From Methylobacter sp. (GTDB lineage: Bacteria > Pseudomonadota > Gammaproteobacteria > Methylococcales > Methylomonadaceae): a stretch of 64,000 bases of DNA. Of this stretch, positions 7,226-16,389 are shown in pieces. Below the pieces are notes generated by a model that was not told where the DNA came from, did no database searches, and saw only the letters and a program-made list of their open reading frames with translations. The position numbers and the translations under genes were made by a program. Every line of letters starts with the position of its first letter. Within the stretch, counting starts at the first letter, position 1. The stretch lies in contig JAPLRU010000094.1 of assembly GCA_026399025.1 (NCBI GenBank), positions 1 to 64,000 on the forward strand, written 5' to 3'.

Positions 7226-8152
7226 TTATGACGGACTGCCAAGCTTTAATTCCCTCAGCTTCATCAACGCATACACCGACTCCATATGCGGGACGGCAAT
7301 GCCTACGCGCTGAGCGGCGCGCACCGCGTTGCCCAAAATAACTTCCGTTTCCATCGGTTGGCCGTTTTCATAATCCAGCAACATGCTGGTCTTATACGGC
7401 GGCATCGCGTAGGTGTTTTCGATGTTAATGTTCACGGTATTTTCGGATAACGGATGCCCGCAAGCCGCCGCAATAGCGCAAACTTCCTGCATGATGCCGC
7501 GCACGAAAACTTCCTGAGCTTGCAGAATATCAAGCGTCAGCAAGCCGCCCGATAACACCGATAAGGGATTAAACGGCGCGTTCCAGACGCACTTTTGCCA
7601 GCGTCCGGTCACAATATTTTCGCCGGCGTTGCATTTAATGCCGGATTGATTAAACAGCTCGCAAAGCTGTGCGGTTTTACGGCTGACGCCGTTCGGCAGA
7701 TTGCCTAAAGCCAGACGGCCATAAGCCAGATGCACTATGTTGCCGGGGCTTACCCGATTGCAGCAAATAAACGCCAAGCCGCTGATGACTTCATTGTCGG
7801 GAAAAGCATCCTGCATTTCCTGTTCGATTTCCACGCCGTTCTGGATAAAAACGATTGCCGTGTTTTCAGCCACCGCCGGAGCTATCAAAGCGGCCCGATC
7901 CAGGCCGGGAACAACTTTGGTGCAGAGTAAAATATAATCCGCGGCGCCTTCAAAATCCGCAACATCCTTTAAAACCTGTGCGGGGGTAAAATTCCACCGG
8001 CCTAAAGGCTGACTATCGATACTAAAACCATGCCGCTTTACCTCCGCATAATCGGAACGGCAAACGACCGATACTTCCGCACCGGCCTTTGCCAGCAACG
8101 AACCGTAAAAAGCGCCGACGGCCCCTGCCCCGACGACGAGCACTTTAATCAT
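7226..8152 (-). CDS. panE: 2-dehydropantoate 2-reductase
   Basis: The 308-residue enzyme would reduce ketopantoate to pantoate with NADPH in pantothenate (CoA) synthesis. It has the cofactor loop GAGAVGAFYG at residues 7-16, the WQKCVWNAPFNPLS block containing the catalytic Lys and Asn region, and a C-terminal NGQPMETEVILGN with the catalytic Glu. The start overlaps the end of hda by 8 bp, making it the last gene of the arsC-wrbA-DUF2069-hda-panE operon. The ApbA/PanE family includes paralogues with other ketoacid substrates, so the substrate is inferred. Confidence 0.88.
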   Translation of the reverse strand: MIKVLVVGAGAVGAFYGSLLAKAGAEVSVVCRSDYAEVKRHGFSIDSQPLGRWNFTPAQVLKDVADFEGAADYILLCTKVVPGLDRAALIAPAVAENTAIVFIQNGVEIEQEMQDAFPDNEVISGLAFICCNRVSPGNIVHLAYGRLALGNLPNGVSRKTAQLCELFNQSGIKCNAGENIVTGRWQKCVWNAPFNPLSVLSGGLLTLDILQAQEVFVRGIMQEVCAIAAACGHPLSENTVNINIENTYAMPPYKTSMLLDYENGQPMETEVILGNAVRAAQRVGIAVPHMESVYALMKLRELKLGSPS

Positions 8153-8849
8153 GATGGTGTTGATCCAGAATCTGTTTTAAAAAAGGAATGGTTAATTTGC
8201 GTTTGGCGGCCAATGAAGCCTTATCCAACTTTTCCAATAAACCCCACAAAGAAGCCAAGTCTCTATCGTAATGCAGCAACAGAAAGCGTCCGGCTTGCGG
8301 GGCGATTTCAAAGCCCATTTGATCGGCTTTAAAGATCAGCGCCTCAATGCGGTCGCTGTCGCTTAGCGGCTGTATTTTTAAGGTCAATCCCCAGCTGAGA
8401 CGGGTTTTTAAATCGGGCAATTGAATCGCAATATCCTGGGGCGCAACAGCGGCCGATACAATCAGCTTATGTCCGCGGTCGCGATGCTGATTGAAAAAAT
8501 TAAAAAATGCCTGCTCCCAGGCTGCGTTACCGGCTATGTGCTCGATGTTGTCGAAACACACCACATCATATTCATCCAACCCGTTCAGTAACGAAGGATC
8601 GGGCAATGCAGCCTTCGGCAAATCAAAATAAAAAGAGCTGATTTTCTGTTTCTGAGCTTGATGGCAACAGGCTTGCAGCAAATGACTTTTGCCTTGCCCC
8701 GATGTGCCCCACAAAAAAATTTGTTGCTCGCCCAAATCGGCGATGCACTTTTGCAAATGGGTCACGGTTTCCTGATTGGCGCCGGGGAAAAAATCCTTAA
8801 AGGTCTGATTGGCCCTGAATTCAAAATGTAACGGAAGTTGTTGCGCCAT
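8145..8849 (-). CDS. hda: DnaA regulatory inactivator Hda
   Basis: The 234-residue AAA+ protein, together with the DNA-loaded sliding clamp, stimulates ATP hydrolysis by DnaA and prevents over-initiation. The N-terminal QLPLHF is the clamp-binding motif. Walker A is GTSGQGKSHLLQA and Walker B is VVCFDNIEH; the protein is DnaA domain III without the DNA-binding domain. Neighbours arsC, wrbA and a DUF2069 gene match the usual gammaproteobacterial hda context. Two DnaA-box clusters elsewhere in this window (27316 and 55209) are possible parts of the same control circuit. Confidence 0.92.
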   Translation of the reverse strand: MAQQLPLHFEFRANQTFKDFFPGANQETVTHLQKCIADLGEQQIFLWGTSGQGKSHLLQACCHQAQKQKISSFYFDLPKAALPDPSLLNGLDEYDVVCFDNIEHIAGNAAWEQAFFNFFNQHRDRGHKLIVSAAVAPQDIAIQLPDLKTRLSWGLTLKIQPLSDSDRIEALIFKADQMGFEIAPQAGRFLLLHYDRDLASLWGLLEKLDKASLAAKRKLTIPFLKQILDQHHHD

Positions 8850-8851
8850 TG

Positions 8852-10154
<1,303 letters not shown>

Positions 10155-10600
10155 GGTTCACCCGCTGATTAAAATAAAAAGGCTATGATAGCATTTTTTA
10201 ACGCAATTCCGGCTTTGAAAAAGACCAATGTTGCAGCGTAGCAGCATACCTTCGGAAGATCGCTACACAGCAGGACAGGTCTTGAATTTTGCATTTCTTC
10301 AAAGCAAGCTGATTTTGCACAGAGAAAGACTTAGGCTGTATTTTTATTTGCATAATCTAGTGTTCGAAGTTAGTATTTTTCGCAGTGGATAGTTATAGGT
10401 TGTTTTTCTCGTGTTGTCGGTGATGCCTCCAGTATTTATTTTAGGATACGCTAAATTTATTTAACCGAATGAAAAAGCAATGATTTTTAATTTTTATAGT
10501 GTATTAGACAATCAAATGACGCAATGTTTTACGTCTATTAGGATGGCTAATATTAGTTAGCTTACCAATGCCTTAAGCTATTTTCTTGGACTAATACGAC
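10155..10600. other. 446-bp AT-rich spacer before the cassette array
   Basis: No gene was seen. The right part is clearly more AT-rich than the arsC side. GTTAGC at 10556-10561, 40 bp before the next start codon, matches the right cores of the two attC sites downstream. It could therefore mark the left edge of the first cassette or an attI-like junction. No complementary left core was found upstream. Confidence 0.35.
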
Positions 10601-11563
10601 ATGAATCCTGCAAGCGTTCTACAAACAGTACCCTTAGTTATAGGAACAATCCTTGTTTTTCTTTACCACAGGCGCTGTGAAAAAGAGAAACGGAAATTTG
10701 AATACGAAATGATCTTTCATTGTTATGTAAATTCAATTGTTCTTACTACTGCTGGAGTTTTATTTGTTGCAGCTTATGTTGAGGCACTTCGTGACTTTAT
10801 TCCTGAATTAGGAGCTTATATCGCTATAGCTGCTGTTGTTCTTGGCCATATGGCATGGCAAACTTTAAAAGAAAAGGTCTTTCTCTCTGAACAAGAACAG
10901 CTAACAGCTGAAAATGAAGAAATTGAAAAAATTGTTTCCGAACGTAGTTTTCAGGGTTCTATGTCCCAAAATGGACTCAAAGATTTACTAATTCTCGTTG
11001 ATATCCAAAACGATTTTTTCAATTCTGGAAAACTTGAAGTTCCGAACACAGAGTCATTAATTGACCCGCTTAATCAACTTTTGGATTGTGCTAGAAAACG
11101 CAATTGTAAAATTATCCTAACTCGAGATTGGCATCCAGAAAACCATAGATCATTCAAAGGGTTCGGAGGAATTTGGCCTCAACATTGTGTTCGTGGCACA
11201 CACGGTGCAGAGTTTCATAGTCGTCTTGATAAAACCGATGATATGGAAATAGTAAACATTGGTATTGATAACGAGGCTCCAGACTACTCTGCATTTGATG
11301 ACGCTAGAATGGAAAAGATTATTGATAGTAAAGATATACGAACAATCTACGTTGCTGGGATTGCACTTGAATATTGCGTTCTTGCTACCTGTCTCAGTGC
11401 CCTTAAATACGGTAAACCGATAATTGCCCTTGAGCCTTATATTCGTTCAGGCAGTACCGATAAAGGGGAAATCGAAAGGTATTGGGAGGAATTAACATCA
11501 AGAGGTGTGATTCGGGCTAAAAATATAGCTGGGTGTATTTCATTACATACGCAAAGCAGCTAA
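10601..11563 (+). CDS. Membrane-anchored isochorismatase/nicotinamidase-fold protein (integron cassette)
   Basis: The 320-residue protein has two or three N-terminal hydrophobic helices (about 4-22, 45-63 and 71-88), a charged coiled linker, then an isochorismatase-fold domain from about residue 127. Visible nicotinamidase features are the catalytic Asp134 (VDIQNDFF), metal ligands Asp176 and His178 (TRDWHPENH), His195 (WPQHC) and the nucleophile Cys259 (LEYCV). The catalytic Lys expected ten residues before the YSAF Tyr-Ser pair is Ile220, so normal amidase activity is doubtful. Base composition is more AT-rich than the neighbours, and the stop codon lies inside an attC site, so it is a cassette gene. 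Confidence 0.75.
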   Translation: MNPASVLQTVPLVIGTILVFLYHRRCEKEKRKFEYEMIFHCYVNSIVLTTAGVLFVAAYVEALRDFIPELGAYIAIAAVVLGHMAWQTLKEKVFLSEQEQLTAENEEIEKIVSERSFQGSMSQNGLKDLLILVDIQNDFFNSGKLEVPNTESLIDPLNQLLDCARKRNCKIILTRDWHPENHRSFKGFGGIWPQHCVRGTHGAEFHSRLDKTDDMEIVNIGIDNEAPDYSAFDDARMEKIIDSKDIRTIYVAGIALEYCVLATCLSALKYGKPIIALEPYIRSGSTDKGEIERYWEELTSRGVIRAKNIAGCISLHTQSS

Positions 11564-11680
11564 CAAGTCGGTCAAAGGGACGCGCCGCCCGGTGGCAGTT
11601 TTGAAGTTCTGTTTTTTATCAAGGTTCGGCGGCTTTGCTAAAGCTCAGTGAGCGGCGCGCTCCTTACCGTAACGTTAGCT
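11558..11680. other. attC-like recombination site 1
   Basis: The left core GCTAAC (11559-11564) and right core GTTAGC (11674-11679) are exact complements. The inner arms GACGCGCCGC and GCGGCGCGCTC also pair, and a variable hairpin of about 70 bp lies between. The cassette gene's TAA falls within the left core, as is common for integron cassettes. Confidence 0.8.
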
Positions 11681-11696
11681 TTTAAAGGAGATTACC

Positions 11697-12074
11697 GTGC
11701 TTACTGATGAACAAATTGAGTATGGCAAAGCCAATGTGAAATACAGTCTTCAAGAGGGCGGTCATCACGAACACAATGATTGCATTCGAATGGCTTACGA
11801 ATGGCTAGACGCCCAGAAGAAAACCAAAAACCCAACAACAAAAACACGTCCGCTGAAACATATTATTGAGAAGTGGGCTGGCCGCTACGTATCAACTACA
11901 GATGTAGATGTTGCGGCATTTCTTCATCCTGAAATACACGGAACATATCCACATTTCAATATTAGCGCACGGCTGATGGAGCCTTCAGTTTCAAGGCTGG
12001 AAGGCATTTCTGAAGCATTTAAGCAAGACTACAGGGATCGTTTTGATCCATCAGTCTACTCAACGCATGAGTAA
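11697..12074 (+). CDS. Integron cassette protein of unknown function, 125 residues
   Basis: The gene begins with GTG seven bases after an AAAGGAG ribosome site and ends four bases before the next attC half-site, so it nearly fills its cassette. The protein is soluble and has no recognised family. It begins MLTDEQIEYGKANVKYS, has HEHNDCIRMAYEWLDA near residue 25, and ends with an acidic RDRFDPSVYSTHE. The His-rich HHEHND segment could bind metal, but that is only a guess. Confidence 0.75.
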   Translation: MLTDEQIEYGKANVKYSLQEGGHHEHNDCIRMAYEWLDAQKKTKNPTTKTRPLKHIIEKWAGRYVSTTDVDVAAFLHPEIHGTYPHFNISARLMEPSVSRLEGISEAFKQDYRDRFDPSVYSTHE

Positions 12075-12077
12075 AGC

Positions 12078-12151
12078 GGCTAACATGGCGCTCAAAGGGA
12101 CGTGCCGCCTCATGGCGGTTTTAAAGCCCGGTAGGGGGCGCATCGCGCCCC
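12078..12151. other. Broken attC site with a REP unit
   Basis: The left half (GGCTAAC, then GGCGCTCAAAGGGACGTGCCGCC) closely matches the left half of attC site 1. No GTTAGC right core follows. A single REP palindrome (GGGGGCGCATCGCGCCCC, 12134-12151) lies where the hairpin should continue, so the site was probably destroyed by REP insertion or by a deletion around it. Confidence 0.6.
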
Positions 12152-12285
12152 GTTTACAAACACCAAGGACGACGGGGTCGGGTCTTGCAATCACGCATCC
12201 AACCTCTCAAGAAGCTCATTTTAACTAGCTGATATACAACCCGTGTAAGACTGAACGCGAATGAAAGCTAAAAGAATCACAGAAT

Positions 12286-12558
12286 ATGCATTTTGAATGG
12301 GATCCGAAAAAAGCTAGAGCAAACCGGCGCAAACATGGCGTTACCTTTCAGGAAGCAACCAGTGCTTTGCGCGATGTCTTTTCGGCTACCGCCCACGACC
12401 CTGACCACTCGGACGATGTGGAACGATTTGTAACATTTGGCGTTTCTTCCCAGGGGCGGTTGCTTACCGTATCACATACCGACAGAGGTAATGCGATTCG
12501 CATCATATCGGCACGATTGGCAACTAATGCTGAGAGGCAAATTTATGAAGAAGGTTAA
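12286..12558 (+). CDS. brnT: BrnT family toxin (integron cassette)
   Basis: The 90-residue protein has the BrnT pattern: FEWDPKKARANRRKHGVTF at the start, an HDPDHSD loop, and a GRLLTVSHTDRGNAIRIISAR C-terminal part. BrnT is a RelE-like ribonuclease toxin. The antitoxin gene begins inside its last codons. Promoter-bearing TA cassettes like this are thought to stabilise integron arrays. Confidence 0.88.
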   Translation: MHFEWDPKKARANRRKHGVTFQEATSALRDVFSATAHDPDHSDDVERFVTFGVSSQGRLLTVSHTDRGNAIRIISARLATNAERQIYEEG

Positions 12559-12790
12559 ACCAGAGATGACAGACGAACTTAGATCAGAATACAAACGATC
12601 AGATTTCGGTGAGATCGTGCGTGGCAAGTACGCAAACCAAATCAAAGAGGAAACCAATGTAGTGCTTCTTGAGCCTGATATTGCAGAGGCTTTTCCTAAC
12701 GATGAAGCGGTAAACAAAGCGCTTAGGTATCTACTGGAAGTAGCAAAAACATCAACCAGCCTAACCCAACGCCCCAGCGGGCTCCGCTAA
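12545..12790 (+). CDS. Antitoxin of the BrnT cassette
   Basis: The protein of about 81 residues starts at the ATG at 12545 and overlaps brnT by 14 bp; the longer open frame from 12437 is out of place inside brnT. Its middle (VVLLEPDIAEAFPNDEAVNKALRYLL) is the C-terminal dimerisation/DNA-binding type helix pair found in BrnT partners. The last eight or so residues (TQRPSGLR) are translated from attC sequence, and the stop lies inside the site. It should repress the operon with BrnT. Confidence 0.8.
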   Translation: MKKVKPEMTDELRSEYKRSDFGEIVRGKYANQIKEETNVVLLEPDIAEAFPNDEAVNKALRYLLEVAKTSTSLTQRPSGLR

Positions 12791-12818
12791 CGCTCTACCG
12801 CTGAGCGTTACGTTAGCA
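12759..12818. other. attC-like recombination site 2
   Basis: This short 60-bp site has cores CTAAC (12761-12765) and GTTAG (12812-12816) and inner arms AACGC and GCGTT, each separated from its core by two bases. A further CAGCGG / CCGCTG stem lies inside. The architecture fits a folded attC hairpin very well. It ends the recognisable array; 72 bp of plain sequence follow before the DUF2231 gene. Confidence 0.8.
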
Positions 12819-12890
12819 GCTCTGAGCTGGAAGCGGTTGGTTTCGGTTTGCCCACGTTGCTTTGCATGGGTTGTTTTTAGGATTATGCGC

Positions 12891-13550
12891 CTAATGATTA
12901 TGCATATGCATTTCATGATTATGCGGATGCATATCACCTGTTTCAGAAACAGGAACGGTTACCGCTTTGACCGAAACGCCATAGCGATAAACCATCAAGC
13001 CGCCTAAATCCGCGCCTAATGCCATCAACACCCAAAGCAATCCCGCTAAGACCAGAAAAAAGCTGTTCGCTCCGCCACTGATAACGCCACCGGCTTTCAT
13101 GCGCCAAAGCGACAACAACGCCGCCAAAGACAGCACCGAGATGCCGAAGTGCTCATGCCGTTCCATGATCTCATGGACGTCCTCGCCATGCGCCACCGTA
13201 TTGGCGGCAATGAAGCCCGCGGTCACCGTAAAAGCGGCGGCGACGGTGCCCAAATACAACAACCACCCGGCGACATTCCGCCACTGTTGTTTTCCAGCCA
13301 GCGTACCGAGCAGATCCAACACAAAAAACGCCGACAAAAACGCGATAGGAAAATGCACCAGCAAAGGATGAATATTTTCCATGCTCGAAATACCGGGCAT
13401 TAATGCGGAAAAGATACCGCCCGGATCGTGTGTTGAAAGCTCTTCAAAAAAAGCCAGCAGACCGGTCACGCCATCGATTATGCCGCCACCGTGATCGGCT
13501 CCGCCGTGAATTTGAAAAGACAAAAAATTATTCATATCAACCATCATCAT
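12891..13550 (-). CDS. DUF2231 membrane protein with His-rich tail
   Basis: The 219-residue protein has four predicted membrane helices. The family hallmark [13 protein letters not shown] begins near residue 60, and further conserved His and Glu residues lie in [16 protein letters not shown]. The last 16 residues alternate His, Met and Asn ([12 protein letters not shown]), a likely copper or other metal-binding tail. The family is thought to be a haem- or metal-linked membrane protein, but its function is unknown. The hydrophilic first 55 residues are longer than in most members; a later start near residue 57 (MENIHPLL) is possible. Confidence 0.75.
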   Translation of the reverse strand: MMMVDMNNFLSFQIHGGADHGGGIIDGVTGLLAFFEELSTHDPGGIFSALMPGISSMENIHPLLVHFPIAFLSAFFVLDLLGTLAGKQQWRNVAGWLLYLGTVAAAFTVTAGFIAANTVAHGEDVHEIMERHEHFGISVLSLAALLSLWRMKAGGVISGGANSFFLVLAGLLWVLMALGADLGGLMVYRYGVSVKAVTVPVSETGDMHPHNHEMHMHNH

Positions 13551-13634
13551 TGTTTATAAAGAAGCTAATCTACCCGATATTCAGGCAATTGCAAATAGCT
13601 CGTGTTTACAGCAAATCCTCCTGCAAGCGAAATT

Positions 13635-15119
13635 TTACGGCTTGGATTGTTGAATCAACAGCGCTGTTTTGTCTAAAGCCGCCAAGCCGTTTTTAATCAC
13701 GGCATTGCCTTTATCGTGGTGCGTTGCGGCTTCGATAATCAAGCGAGAACTGAGGCATAAACGCAAGGCGCTGACCGCGATGCCGTGACGCGTGCCGCAC
13801 AGGACGGGTTGTCCCAATTGACAGCGCAGTGGCGACATCAAGCCTGGCGTCGGCAGCTGTCGATAGACGTGCAGCGTTTGTTCGCGATTGAGCGGTATCC
13901 GTCCGGTCGGCCCTGGCGCGTAAAGCAGGAAAGGAAAAATGGTTTGGAAATGATCCCAGCTCTTTGCTTCCAGTAACGGGCGGCGGTCGAGCAAAGGCAC
14001 AGCTAAGGGTTCGAAATGCGGATCGGATAGCAGGCGTTGCTCAATCGCCTGTGCAAAAGCGTCCATAAAATCCAGCGTAGCGGTGAGCGGCACGGCGCGG
14101 AATCGGCGCAATTCCGCCAAAGCCACTTCGCAACGCAGCAACCAGCCAAAATTGACGGCATGATCCGGCTGCCCTGCTCCGGTCCAATCAAGCGGCCAAT
14201 TGACCTTGGCTGAGCAAGACAGTGAACTGCCGGGGAAAACGCGTTTTTGGAAGCGTTTCGCGATGATCGACGGCAGCAATAAGGCCGCCGAAAAAGATGG
14301 CGCGCCCAGAAATTTCGATCCGGTCAGCGCGACCATAAAGCCCTGCTCCAGATAAGCGCGCAAAGTCGGCATGGCGATACGGAACTGACAGGCATCGACC
14401 AGTACTTCAACATGAGTGGGGAAACGTCGGTGTAAGGCGATGACGCAGCCCGGACTCGGCGCAATTAAGCCGGTTTTGGATTGATCGACGAGAATTAATA
14501 AAACCCGTCGGTCCAAAGCAACGGCCTTACTGACCCAGCCTTCAACGTCGGCATCAATGGCCGCTGCCGGTCGGGGCGTTCCATCCTCCAGCCGGACGGC
14601 TATTTGCGCGACTTCAACGGCGTTACCGTCGATGCCTATTTCACCGGCCAGCGCGGAAGCCACTCCGCTTCCGGTTTCGTTGGCGTCCACCATAATGATC
14701 AAGGCCGGAGCGGATGCGCCGCTGCCCGTGTACCGCGCGACCACGGCATGAATGTCGGTGCCCGACGGCGAGAAGACCAATTCCAGCCCGGCGATGTCGT
14801 CCAGTTCGCATAAGCTTAGCCATTCCAAACGCATCCGCTGCATTTCCCGAGCATAAACGGCGGCCTGCGATTGGCTAACGATGGCTTCCCCTAATTTTTG
14901 CCGCAGCCGGTCGGCCACGGCAAAACCTTCCGGGGAAATAACGGACGCGGTGGAAGAACCGAACGCCAATAGCTCCGGGTCGGGAAACGGCCCGCAGCCG
15001 TATTTGTTCAAGCCGCTGACCGGGTCCAGTTCGAGACGCGCATCGCCGTCGGCAATCAGCAGTTGTTCGGTCGACGGTAGCGCGTTGTCCGCTTTAGATG
15101 GCTTTAGCACAATCGTCAA
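13635..15119 (-). CDS. PLP-dependent aminotransferase-like enzyme (fold type I)
   Basis: The 494-residue protein has fold-type-I PLP enzyme features: a phosphate-binding SPSGTD loop at 117-122, VDACQF at 241-246 with Asp242 for the pyridine nitrogen, and TGSKFLG with Lys269 as the likely Schiff-base residue. It resembles class V aminotransferase/desulphurase relatives but matches no named family that I know. The TTG start overlaps the stop of the ATP-grasp gene (TTGA), so the two are coupled. It is the last gene of a three-gene operon with an amino-acid decarboxylase. Confidence 0.65.
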   Translation of the reverse strand: MTIVLKPSKADNALPSTEQLLIADGDARLELDPVSGLNKYGCGPFPDPELLAFGSSTASVISPEGFAVADRLRQKLGEAIVSQSQAAVYAREMQRMRLEWLSLCELDDIAGLELVFSPSGTDIHAVVARYTGSGASAPALIIMVDANETGSGVASALAGEIGIDGNAVEVAQIAVRLEDGTPRPAAAIDADVEGWVSKAVALDRRVLLILVDQSKTGLIAPSPGCVIALHRRFPTHVEVLVDACQFRIAMPTLRAYLEQGFMVALTGSKFLGAPSFSAALLLPSIIAKRFQKRVFPGSSLSCSAKVNWPLDWTGAGQPDHAVNFGWLLRCEVALAELRRFRAVPLTATLDFMDAFAQAIEQRLLSDPHFEPLAVPLLDRRPLLEAKSWDHFQTIFPFLLYAPGPTGRIPLNREQTLHVYRQLPTPGLMSPLRCQLGQPVLCGTRHGIAVSALRLCLSSRLIIEAATHHDKGNAVIKNGLAALDKTALLIQQSKP

Positions 15120-16330
15120 ACGGCGCCGCGCTGCTTGGCATTGATCAGCATTTGCCGAAAAGCGCTAAATACCTTATCCATTTGCGGCTTCTTATAAGGA
15201 AAAATATCGACCGGATCCATAGCGTGAATAATCATGCAGCTGTCCACTTCAAAAATCAGCAACTTGCCGTCAGCGCTTTCTCCGCAATCGATGCCCAGAT
15301 AGTCCAAGCCAACCCGTTCGTTGATCGCGCGAAAAGCTTCCGCATGTTTGCAGGCGAAATGACTGTCGAAGTCGCGCATAAAACGTTCTTCCTCGGCGCG
15401 TTTTTCCGCGCTTTCGGCCATGCCCGCATTCAGGTAATGAATCATCCAATGCTCGGATATGCCGACATGGCAAATAAACGGCTTTCCTTCAATCAGCACA
15501 ATACGGTATTTTCTAAACAAACCGTCCTGACTGCGGTAATCGACAAAGCGGGACATATAAAACTCGCTATTAGGCATGTTGTGCAGATAATTAATCAGTT
15601 CAGCCGGATCTTCTATCTTGTCCAAGTCTTTCCCGGCATGGGAATCGACCGGACGGACAATGATCGGAAATTCGGCGTCGGCTGGCCTATCGATCAGCGG
15701 CAATTCCTTATCGGCGATTTGCTGTAGGGCTTGCCGGTCGATGCGCACGGTAATCGGCATGTCCACGCCCGGAGCCGATTTTAATAAGGCGCAAGCTTCA
15801 TTGCGCGACATCAACGCAATACGCTCCGGCTTGTTTAATACCGGACGCGGCCATGAGCCGATAGCGCTGCCGAGCTGCTTTAGCAAAGCCATGTTTTGAT
15901 CGGATTGAGCCACGGCAACGAATAGCGCATCGTGTTTCGGCAACTTGGCCGGTAACGGCAAATTCTGCGTCACATAAACGATAGTGAGCGCGACATCGGA
16001 ATTTTCCAACAGAAACTCCAACGGCGTATTAGCCATCAAATCGCCCGCGCCCATGATCGCAAGCAAGCGGATCTTGACTTTGCCGGTTGCAGTCGGCGGA
16101 GCATAGAGTTGCTGAGCTTCGATAGCCTGCGCCTGCATGGTCAAGGCCAAGCTGCGGCTGCCCCGCAGTTGCAACACCGTGGATAAATCCATCAGCGCAT
16201 GGCCGCCGCTTTCGGTCTCGGCGCGTTGGATTAATTGCGTGCCCAAGGGCGCGAGATCGCAATCGGAATAAGCCATCCGCATCAGCTTGGCCAAGCCGAT
16301 TAAGGGTTTTCCAGGTTTTTTTGAGGACAT
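15116..16330 (-). CDS. ATP-grasp ligase-like protein with N-terminal helical repeat
   Basis: The 404-residue protein has an N-terminal helical segment (about 24-75) that resembles a single TPR/Sel1-type repeat. A Rossmann-like preATP-grasp region (85-165) and an ATP-grasp fold follow. Nucleotide-binding features are RPVDSHAGKDL (226-236), FVDYRSQDGLFRKYR, and the metal-binding LGIDCG...FEVD (345-362) with Asp348 and Glu361. Such enzymes join a carboxylate to an amine through an acyl phosphate. Placed between a decarboxylase and a PLP enzyme, it may ligate the amine product, but the substrate is unknown. Confidence 0.7.
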   Translation of the reverse strand: MSSKKPGKPLIGLAKLMRMAYSDCDLAPLGTQLIQRAETESGGHALMDLSTVLQLRGSRSLALTMQAQAIEAQQLYAPPTATGKVKIRLLAIMGAGDLMANTPLEFLLENSDVALTIVYVTQNLPLPAKLPKHDALFVAVAQSDQNMALLKQLGSAIGSWPRPVLNKPERIALMSRNEACALLKSAPGVDMPITVRIDRQALQQIADKELPLIDRPADAEFPIIVRPVDSHAGKDLDKIEDPAELINYLHNMPNSEFYMSRFVDYRSQDGLFRKYRIVLIEGKPFICHVGISEHWMIHYLNAGMAESAEKRAEEERFMRDFDSHFACKHAEAFRAINERVGLDYLGIDCGESADGKLLIFEVDSCMIIHAMDPVDIFPYKKPQMDKVFSAFRQMLINAKQRGAV

Positions 16331-16389
16331 TGAATTTTCCTAGGAATGGGCGTTTTTTATCGCCGGGAAGGGTGTGTATGCAGCAAGCT

